This document shows positions 15,332-21,338 of a stretch of 64,000 nucleotides of DNA, in pieces. This DNA comes from Ilyomonas sp965214235 (GTDB lineage Bacteria; Bacteroidota; Bacteroidia; Chitinophagales; Chitinophagaceae): positions 62,001 to 126,000 of the forward strand of contig CBDCBH010000001.1 of the NCBI GenBank assembly GCA_965214235.1, written 5' to 3'. The translations under genes and the position numbers were made by a program. Below the pieces are notes generated by a model. It had not been told where the DNA came from. It saw nothing but the letters and a program-made list of their open reading frames with translations, and did no database searches. Within the stretch, counting starts at the first letter, position 1, and each line of letters begins with the position of its first letter.

Positions 15332-15767
15332 TTAGTAAAGTAGTTCCGTCAATTCTTCGTCATACTTAAAATTTGTTACAGTCCAACCATTATTGGTTTT
15401 GTAAAGAGTAAAGTCAAACTTTAAATAATACTTGTCAAACTTAAGAATGTAAAAACGTTTAGCGATAAAGTCTTTAATTTTTTCTTTCTATTATAAAGTC
15501 TGCAGAAAGCATCTTACCGTATGCAGGAAAGTAATCATTCATTTGATTCGTAATTGTCACCTGTAATGTGTCAATTGAAGAAGGTGTCATTACCGTGTTT
15601 TGTTTAAGAAGTTGTAAAGCGTCACCAGTTTTGCCGTCTACAAATAACTTCATAAAAGTGTCGCAAACTTTGTCAATCCGTTCTTTGTCTTTGTCAATTG
15701 TTTGATTTTTTTGTCCGCAAGCAACAAGTGTCAATGAAATGAAGATAGCCGTTAAGAATTTTGTCAT
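15332..15767 (-). pseudogene. Small lipoprotein, frameshifted in a run of six A
   Basis: Starts MTKFLTAIFISLTLVACGQ, a clear lipoprotein signal with the lipobox VAC, so an envelope protein. The open frame stops after 97 residues at 15474. In another frame the protein continues without a break: KIKDFIAKRFYILKFDKYYL to FKYDEELTELLY and a TAA at 15332-15334, giving about 146 residues. The frames meet in an A6 run at about 15478-15484, consistent with a 1-nt expansion, a sequencing error or phase variation. Not assigned to a named family. Cassette ends pair at 8 of 10. Confidence 0.65.
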
Positions 15768-15814
15768 AAGTTAATGTTTGATTTTGCAGATGGTGTCGCT
15801 TTAGCATGACATAC

Positions 15815-15821
15815 AACGTGA
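15815..15821. repeat. Site E15, start only, interrupted by IS1182
   Basis: ACATACAACGTG opens like other sites and matches GTTGTGTGT (15309) at the other end of its cassette. After about 7 bases the IS1182-type element begins. The rest of the site is not recognisable beyond it. Confidence 0.5.
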
Positions 15822-17467
15822 GTTTGTGAAAAAACCTTTCATTTATCTCATCAAATATACACACAATGTGAATGGGGTCAAAGGCGTATGATTATTGAGC
15901 TAATGAAGCATGCAATTTATACAAGGCAGCAACCGTAATCAAACATTTTTTGCCACTCTCGAAGACCAGGTAAGTGCAGACAACCCGGTACGGCTGGTAG
16001 ATGCATTTATAGAGAAGCTGGAACTGAAAAAGTTAGGCTTTACCAACACAGTGTATAAAAGCGAAGGGCGTCCGCCCTACGATCCTTCGGTACTTTTAAA
16101 ATTGTACTTGTATGGCTATCTCAATAAAATACGCAGCAGCCGCAAGCTTGAAAAAGAGTGCAGCCGCAATACAGAACTTCAATGGCTGCTGCAAACTCTG
16201 AAACCCAACTATCATACGATTGCCGACTTCCGCAAACTGCATGCAAAGCCTCTGCAATCCATGTTCAAACTGTATGTACAGTTTCTTGCAGATGCAGGCT
16301 TGCTGGGTAAAACAACCATCGGCATCGATGGCAGTAAGTTCAAAGCCGTAAACAGTAAAAAGAACAATTACAATCAAAAAAAGATAGATAAGCATTATCA
16401 GTTTATCGAAGATAAAACAGCTAAATATTTACAGGAGCTTGATGAAATTGACCGGCAGGAAAACATGACAGCCGATGAACTGCAATTGAAAAAAGAAAAG
16501 ATAGCCGAAGGGCTTGCCAAACTAAAAGAGCGCAGCATAAAATATGACATCCTTCAGCAACAGTTAAACGGCACGGAAGACAAACAGATCAGTACCACTG
16601 ATCCCGACAGCCGCAGCATCATCATTGTAAAAAGCATTGTCGAGATAGCCTACAATACACAAAATGTGGTGGATGATAAACACAACCTGATCGTGCATAC
16701 CGAAGCCACCAACTCCAATGATGGTAAAGCTTTGCATAAAGCAGCCCTGCAGGCAAAAGAAAATTTGCAATTAGAAAAAGAACAAACCATAATGATACTG
16801 GCAGATAAAGGCTATCACACCGGCGCTGAACTGCAGCAGTGCCAGGGTGATCATATGATCACCTATGTAGCTTATAAAGAACAACCCTCTGTAAAGCATA
16901 TCGCCAATGAGTTTTTAGCAGAAAGCTTCGACTATGATAAGGCAACCGATACGTATAGGTGTCCTGCTGGTGCCATATTAACATCACTGGGCACATGGCA
17001 CAATAAAAAAGGAGAAGCCCATGAAACGAGCTACCGCTTTAAAACCTACCGTACTGATGCCTGTAAGAAGTGCCTGCTAAAAGATCGATGCACGAAGCTT
17101 CCCAAACGTATCATTCAGCGAAGTGAGTACGGGGATGCCGTAGATACCAATGACAACAACATCAAACAAAACCCGCAGTATTACAAGCGGCGACAGGCCA
17201 TTTGCGAGCATCCCTTCGGCACCATCAAGCGCCACTGGGGTTACACTCACACCTTACTGAAAGGATTACAAAAAGTAAATGGAGAAATGAACCTGATTAT
17301 GTTCTGCTACAACTTTATGCGAACCAAAAACATCATCGGCTACGATAAAATGTTACTGGCCATCCAAAACTGGCAACCAGACTATACAAAAGTAGTCGGC
17401 GCCCTAAAAAACATCTTTATACAAGTGATTTACAGCCCAAATAAGCCCCTCTGTTTTTTCAGACATT
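15822..17467 (+). mobile_element. IS1182-family insertion sequence
   Basis: Carries one transposase. Likely terminal repeats are TTTGTGAAAAAACC near 15823 and, inverted, CTGTTTTTTCAGACA near 17450-17465, which share TGAAAAAAC. Ends are approximate and no target duplication is clear, suggesting a deletion beside the element that removed the rest of site E15. Confidence 0.65.
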
Positions 17468-17565
17468 ACGCATCACCTTTTTTAAAGACTGCTTTGGTTA
17501 ACGCCTGCCAGCTTTGCAGAATAGTATATGAGACACTTTTGAGCGTTTTTGAAGTTTATTCATAG
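15910..17565 (+). CDS. IS1182-family transposase (DDE)
   Basis: 551 residues. The N-terminal part has MQFIQGSNRNQTFFATLEDQ and DNPVRLVDAFIEKLEL, typical of IS1182 transposases. The DDE region includes TIGIDGSKFKAV (first Asp) and LADKGYHTGAEL (second Asp). A Cys-rich segment CPAGAI...CKKCLLKDRC and the late Glu in CEHPFGTIKRHWG follow. The last about 30 residues run past the probable right end of the element, so the natural C-terminus may have been replaced by read-through. Catalytic residues all seem present. Confidence 0.92.
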   Translation: MQFIQGSNRNQTFFATLEDQVSADNPVRLVDAFIEKLELKKLGFTNTVYKSEGRPPYDPSVLLKLYLYGYLNKIRSSRKLEKECSRNTELQWLLQTLKPNYHTIADFRKLHAKPLQSMFKLYVQFLADAGLLGKTTIGIDGSKFKAVNSKKNNYNQKKIDKHYQFIEDKTAKYLQELDEIDRQENMTADELQLKKEKIAEGLAKLKERSIKYDILQQQLNGTEDKQISTTDPDSRSIIIVKSIVEIAYNTQNVVDDKHNLIVHTEATNSNDGKALHKAALQAKENLQLEKEQTIMILADKGYHTGAELQQCQGDHMITYVAYKEQPSVKHIANEFLAESFDYDKATDTYRCPAGAILTSLGTWHNKKGEAHETSYRFKTYRTDACKKCLLKDRCTKLPKRIIQRSEYGDAVDTNDNNIKQNPQYYKRRQAICEHPFGTIKRHWGYTHTLLKGLQKVNGEMNLIMFCYNFMRTKNIIGYDKMLLAIQNWQPDYTKVVGALKNIFIQVIYSPNKPLCFFRHYASPFLKTALVNACQLCRIVYETLLSVFEVYS

Positions 17566-17568
17566 TCT
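17468..17568. other. Scar between IS1182 and site E16
   Basis: About 100 bp. The minus strand has a short open frame starting ATG at about 17562 and ending at about 17498, which may be the beginning of a cassette gene cut by the IS1182 event. No family can be assigned. Confidence 0.35.
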
Positions 17569-17756
17569 GACGTTCAGGGCTTTGTGGCGGCGCGATGCCG
17601 GTTCGGTCAGCCTGTAACTGAAGGTGAAAGTAGAACAAAAGAAACAAACAAAAACTGATGTTCGATAGCGTTCTGTCGAGCCGATAACCGAAGATGAGTG
17701 AAGAACTGAAGTTGCTGCATTGCTGTGTCAGCCGTGCTGACACAAAACCACTTGTT
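17569..17756. repeat. Site E16, attC-like palindrome
   Basis: 188 bp. The left end has GAC in place of AAC (17569-17571); GTT is at 17754-17756. Arms GGCTTTGTGGCGGCGCG and CGTGCTGACACAAAACC, as in E11, E17, E20 and E21. Confidence 0.8.
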
Positions 17757-17912
17757 ACCTGCTGCTTTAGTTTGTCAATATGAGCAAGCCAGCGAGTGAT
17801 GCAAAAACAAAAATGGCGCAAAAACAAACGTTGCTACTCAGCACTTGTCAACCTGGAAATGAAGCAAAAACAAAGCGACAAACTTTGACTTGTCAAAAAG
17901 CTTGCAGGTAAC
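17754..17912 (-). repeat. Mini-cassette M3 (geneless, 159 bp)
   Basis: Ends GTTACCTGC and GCAGGTAAC. Joined directly to the next site and mini-cassette, making a near-exact tandem repeat of about 341 bp with E17-M4. Confidence 0.85.
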
Positions 17913-18097
17913 GGCAAAGGCTTTGTGGCGGCGCGATGAAAGTTCGGTCAGCCTGTAACCAAAAGCCGAAAATAGCACAAAAGAAACAAACAACTACCGA
18001 TGACCAACAGCGTTCAGTCGGGCCGATAACCGAAGATGAGAAAGAGCTGAAGTAGCTGCATTGCTGTGTCAGCCGTGCTGACACAAAACCACTTGTT
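17910..18097. repeat. Site E17, attC-like palindrome
   Basis: 188 bp, AAC 17910-17912 to GTT 18095-18097. Nearly identical to E16, E20 and E21. Confidence 0.85.
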
Positions 18098-18253
18098 ACC
18101 TGCTGCTTTAGTTTGTCAATATGAGCAAGCCAGCGAGTGATGCAAAAACAAAAGTGGCGTAAAAACAAACGTTGCTCGTCAGCCTTGTCAAGCTTGAAAA
18201 GTAAGCAAAAACAAAGCGACAAACTTTGACTTGTCAAAAAGCTTGCAGGTAAC
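18095..18253 (-). repeat. Mini-cassette M4 (geneless, 159 bp)
   Basis: Ends GTTACCTGC and GCAGGTAAC, with the three aaaaacaaa words of the other copies. Confidence 0.85.
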
Positions 18254-18440
18254 GTGAACGGCTTTGTGTTCGGCAGGGCGGACGAAGTCCGTCTGCCTGG
18301 ACAAGAGCCGATTTAAAAACTGAAGATACAAACAAAAACAAATGACCAACATCGTTCTGTCGAGCCGATAACAAAAGACCAAAAGAGAAATAAAGTTGCT
18401 GTTAGATTGTGTCAGCCGTGCTGACACAAAGCCCTTTGTT
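18251..18440. repeat. Site E18, attC-like palindrome with extra hairpin
   Basis: 190 bp. GGCTTTGTGT pairs with ACACAAAGCC. A further hairpin GGCAGGGCGGAC-GAA-GTCCGTCTGCC (18274-18299) sits inside the left half and is absent from the other sites. Confidence 0.8.
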
Positions 18441-18583
18441 GCCTGCTGCTTTATTGTGTCACCTTGAGCAAGACTACGAGTGCTACAAAAACAAAAAAGG
18501 CACAAAAACAAACGCTGTCAGTCAGCCTTATCAACTCCAACCGCAAAGCACTTCTTTTGACTTGTCAAAAGATAGCTGGCAAC
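18438..18583 (-). repeat. Mini-cassette M5 (diverged, 146 bp)
   Basis: Ends GTTGCCTGC and GCTGGCAAC, which match each other (8 of 9) but differ from the other mini-cassettes. The two ends have therefore changed together. The interior keeps two aaaaacaaa words and is more diverged. Confidence 0.75.
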
Positions 18584-18767
18584 GTCCACCGGCTTTCTGC
18601 TGTGCTGGCTTGTGTGATTCGTCAGCCTGGAACAAAAGCCGGATGTTGATTAAAAGTTGAAGATAAGATTTGTCGCTCATTTATAACGTCAAGATGGAAC
18701 AAAAGATAAACAATGAACTGATGATGAAAGTTGATAAGTCAGCCAGCATAGCAGAAAACCTCTTGTT
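18581..18767. repeat. Site E19, attC-like palindrome
   Basis: 187 bp. Arms GGCTTTCTGCTGTGCTGGCT (18591-18610) and AGCCAGCATAGCAGAAAACC (18741-18760) pair at 18 of 20. AAC 18581-18583, GTT 18765-18767. Confidence 0.9.
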
Positions 18768-19213
18768 GTGTGTAGCCTTTATGGACTGTCAAACAAGAAC
18801 TGCTAATGAAAGAAAACAGTTTGCCAAATGTCAGATAATTATACATTGTCAGCACATAAAAATACTGTTTGAATGAACTTTTTGTAGTCAATAATGAATG
18901 TAAAAATCTAAAAATATTTATTGTGTCAGCCAGTTGCAAGTGTCAGCAATAAATGAGTTTGAACAGTCAGTAAGTAGTAAAACACAAAGGAATAACTTAT
19001 TGTCAAAAATAGTGTCTTTTGTTAAACAGATTGAATGAAATTAAATAAAGATTTGTATTGTCTTTGTCAAAGCAATTACAAAAAGTCTATGCCTTTTTTG
19101 GTTAAAAACTAATTTTTGTCTATCTGCTTTTTTATAAAACTGTCAATAGAAGTGTCAACAATGAAAGCGAATTTTTCAAATAGTTTGACTTGTCCAACAA
19201 GGTTACACACAAC
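18765..19213 (-). other. Cassette with no confident gene
   Basis: 449 bp with the best-matched long ends in the array: GTTGTGTGTAGCC and GGTTACACACAAC pair at 12 of 13. A minus-strand frame of about 66 residues (18739-18939, TTG start) is hydrophobic and ends on the TGA supplied by site E19, but upstream stops break it. It may be a decayed membrane-protein gene or a noncoding cassette. Confidence 0.6.
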
Positions 19214-19398
19214 GGAAAAGGCTTTGTGGCGGCGCGATGAAAGTTCGGTCAGCCTGTAACCAAAGCCGAAAATAGAACAAAAGAAACAAACAAAAACTGA
19301 TGTTCGATAGCGTTCTGTCGAGCTGATAACCGAAGATGAGTAAAAAGCTGAAGTAGCTGCTTTGCTGTGTCAGCCGTGCTGACACAAAACCACTTGTT
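19211..19398. repeat. Site E20, attC-like palindrome
   Basis: 188 bp, AAC 19211-19213 to GTT 19396-19398. Arms as in E16, E17 and E21. Confidence 0.85.
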
Positions 19399-19554
19399 AC
19401 CTGCTGCTTTAGTTTGTCAGGATGAACGTGCCTGCGAGTGATGCAAAAACAAAAGTGGCGTAAAAACAAACATAGCTTGTTAGCACTTGTCAACCTGAAA
19501 ATGAAGCAAAAACAAAACGACAAACTTTGACTTGTCAAAAAGCTTGCAGGTAAC
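19396..19554 (-). repeat. Mini-cassette M6 (geneless, 159 bp)
   Basis: Ends GTTACCTGC and GCAGGTAAC. With E21 and M7 it forms another near-exact tandem repeat of about 341 bp. Confidence 0.85.
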
Positions 19555-19739
19555 GGAAAAGGCTTTGTGGCGGCGCGATGAAAGTTCGGTCAGCCTGTAA
19601 CCGAATGTGAAAATAGAACAAAAGAAACAAACAAAAACTGATGTTCGATAGCGTTCAGTCGGGCCGATAACCGAAGATGAGTAAAGAACTGAAGTAGCTG
19701 CATTGCTGTGTCAGCCGTGCTGACACAAAACCACTTGTT
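19552..19739. repeat. Site E21, attC-like palindrome, the one nearest the recombinase
   Basis: 188 bp, AAC 19552-19554 to GTT 19737-19739. Nearly identical to E20. Confidence 0.85.
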
Positions 19740-19895
19740 ACATGCTGCTTTAGTTTGTCAATATGAGCGTGTCAGCGAGTAATGCAAAAACAAAAGTAGC
19801 GTAAAAACAAACAAGGCTACTCAGCACTTGTCAACCTGAAAATGAAGCAAAAACAAAACGACAAACCTTGACTTGTCAAAAAGCTTGCAGGTAAC
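19737..19895 (-). repeat. Mini-cassette M7 (geneless, 159 bp), first cassette
   Basis: Ends GTTACATGC and GCAGGTAAC. After this AAC the sequence is TCAAAAATAG instead of the AACG start of a further site. So this is the first cassette position, joined to an attI-like sequence rather than to another site. Confidence 0.8.
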
Positions 19896-19928
19896 TCAAA
19901 AATAGTCGCAATAATAATAAAAATCAAA
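19896..19928 (-). promoter_or_regulatory. Candidate cassette promoter and attI-like junction
   Basis: On the minus strand TTTG (19925-19928), exactly 20 nt, then TATTTTTG (19897-19904): a full match to the Bacteroidota consensus TTTG...TAnnTTTG, reading into the array. The first cassette boundary GTT (19893-19895) follows one base later, so transcription would start inside the first cassette. Position and direction match the Pc promoter of classical integrons. Confidence 0.6.
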
Positions 19929-19971
19929 AAAAGAATTGTTGTCTCAAAATCAATTACTTAACCCCTTTTAT

Positions 19972-20013
19972 GCAACGTTTTATTTGTTGCGACAATACAA
20001 CTTTTGTATCGTC
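19972..20013. terminator. Two hairpins after the recombinase gene
   Basis: GACAATACAA-CTT-TTGTATCGTC (19991-20013) has a 10-bp stem with one wobble and touches the recombinase stop codon (TGA 20012-20014). A second pair GCAAC (19972-19976) and GTTGC (19986-19990) follows. The first could end the recombinase transcript, though a U-run is lacking. The GCAAC/GTTGC pair has the AAC/GTT polarity of a simple recombination site and could be part of attI. Confidence 0.45.
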
Positions 20014-21115
20014 ATAATATATCTGATATGTCCTCTATCGGACTTAAAATATGCAGCAAGTCTCTATTGGTAACATGCAGGTACCGGAGTGTTGTTTTAA
20101 TATCGTTATGCCCCAATAGTTTTTGTATCATTACTACATCTGTTCCTTTATCCAGCAGGTGAGTGGCAAAGCTGTGTCTCAACATGTGCATGCTGCCACT
20201 TTTTCTTATACCCGCTTTTTGCTTTGCAGTTTGTATAATCGCTTCCAAGCTTCTTACACTGTACCTGGTACCGGCTACGGCACCCTCAAACAAAAACGTT
20301 TTTGGTTTATATTGTTTATAATATTCGCGCAGCATTACCAGCAGCGCAGGACTTAAACTAATCACCCTGTCCTTTTTGCCTTTAGCCAGCCTAATGAAAA
20401 GCAATCGTCTGTTACCATCTATATCACTTACCTGCAATGCCGTTATTTCGCTTACACGCAGTCCACAGCCATATCCAAGCATTATCATTGTTTTATGCTT
20501 TACATTCCATATCGCTTTTATAATCGCTGCAATTTCTTCCTTGCTTAACACCTTTGGCAGCAGCAACGGTTTTTTAGGACGCGGTATATCAAAAAACATT
20601 TTTTCTTTGTGAAGCACCTGTTCATAATAAAATTTCAACGCGTTTATACGACTATGAACAGTGTTTTCTTTCAGCCCGTTGTTTATACAATACAGCAAAT
20701 ACCGTTGCAGGTGTTGCGGCTCTATATCCTGTACACGCATAGTACCCAGCCGTTGCAATAGTTGCATAAATTCGTTACGGTAGGTGCGCAGGGTAGAAGG
20801 ACTGTATGCTTTTAGCTGCAGGTGCTGCACATATTTTTTCAGTTCATCCTGGTTATTGATACTTATCGGCGGCAAATAGGGCATTGGCGTTTTGTTACTT
20901 ACAGCAAGACTTACTTGCGGGGCGCCGCTTACCGGAAGTTTACATCTTATACGGTTTTCGTTTGTATCGGGTATTGTCCATCCCGTATAAGTACGGCTCC
21001 ATCTGGCACCGGGTACATTTCGCATTCTTTCGTTCAGCAAAACACTGTGTTCAAACAACACCAATATTCGGCCTTCATTTTTATGAGTTATGATTTGATA
21101 TGTAATAGAAGACAT
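20012..21115 (-). CDS. Tyrosine recombinase with N-terminal extension, candidate cassette integrase
   Basis: 367 residues. Catalytic set complete: Arg220 (GCGLRVSEITAL), a Lys at about 245 (LAKGKKDR), His310-x-x-Arg313 (HMLRHSFATHLL), His336 (LLGHNDI) and Tyr345 (TLRYLHV). A SAM-like core-binding domain covers about 90-170. The first 85 residues form an extra domain (ARWSRTYTGWTIPDTNENR) of a type seen in some Bacteroidota recombinases. Spacing between the Lys strand and the HxxR box is XerC/D-like; the extra helix region that marks IntI is missing. It reads towards and in the same direction as the cassettes, ending 117 bp from the array. That it acts on the cassette sites is inference. Confidence 0.92.
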   Translation of the reverse strand: MSSITYQIITHKNEGRILVLFEHSVLLNERMRNVPGARWSRTYTGWTIPDTNENRIRCKLPVSGAPQVSLAVSNKTPMPYLPPISINNQDELKKYVQHLQLKAYSPSTLRTYRNEFMQLLQRLGTMRVQDIEPQHLQRYLLYCINNGLKENTVHSRINALKFYYEQVLHKEKMFFDIPRPKKPLLLPKVLSKEEIAAIIKAIWNVKHKTMIMLGYGCGLRVSEITALQVSDIDGNRRLLFIRLAKGKKDRVISLSPALLVMLREYYKQYKPKTFLFEGAVAGTRYSVRSLEAIIQTAKQKAGIRKSGSMHMLRHSFATHLLDKGTDVVMIQKLLGHNDIKTTLRYLHVTNRDLLHILSPIEDISDIL

Positions 21116-21140
21116 AACAAAGTTTCGGTTACAAAAGTTT

Positions 21141-21148
21141 CAAATATA
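21141..21148 (-). promoter_or_regulatory. Candidate -7 box of the recombinase gene
   Basis: Minus strand TATATTTG matches TAnnTTTG and lies 26-33 nt upstream of the ATG at 21115. No TTTG is found at the usual distance upstream, so it is a partial match. Confidence 0.4.
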
Positions 21149-21338
21149 TAAACCATTTATTGGTTATGCTATGCTTGCACTATGTTTTTATCCCGCCATA
21201 AAAACATAAACCGCAAAAGGATTATTCTTTCAAACGAAAAGTTGAAGCAGGCTATACATCAACTAATTGAGCTTTTATAATTGCAGTAAAAACAAACACA
21301 AACAACAGTCGCGCAACTGCTCTTTCCGGTTATGCAAG

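Larger units (their letters stand above)
1285..19895 (-). other. Integron-like cassette array
   Basis: Ordered chain of about 21 palindromic sites (E1-E21 in this annotation), nearly all close to 188 bp, separating cassette bodies whose genes almost all read on the minus strand. Cassette bodies start GTTR and end with the matching inverted repeat YAAC, the pairing expected of excisable gene cassettes. The proximal end touches a promoter and an attI-like junction below a tyrosine recombinase gene. The distal end (1285-1750) is decayed. Structure is seen directly. That the recombinase moves these cassettes is inference. Confidence 0.75.

Noticed and set aside
18670..18876. Plus-strand frame of 68 residues over site E19
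   Set aside because: Runs through the palindrome arms and has no protein-like pattern; array genes are on the other strand.
9046..19538. Family of ~70-114-residue minus-strand frames through the mini-cassettes and sites (9046, 12972, 17498, 17893, 18188, 19203)
   Set aside because: The frames are similar only because the repeats are nearly identical. Starts differ, several copies have early stops (for example the M7 copy), and the composition (repeated Phe-Cys runs from TTTGTTTTT) is not protein-like.
9299..19895. CRISPR array
   Set aside because: The repeated units are ~188-bp palindromes and ~158-bp mini-cassettes, not 25-40-bp repeats with unique spacers, and no cas genes are present.
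20012..21115. Canonical integron integrase IntI
   Set aside because: The extra segment between the catalytic Lys and HxxR box that defines IntI is absent; spacing is XerC/D-like. I therefore call it a candidate integrase of a different type.
20012..21115. Prophage or conjugative-transposon integrase
   Set aside because: No phage structural, mobilisation or excision genes are in the window, and the recombinase is next to the array rather than a tRNA.
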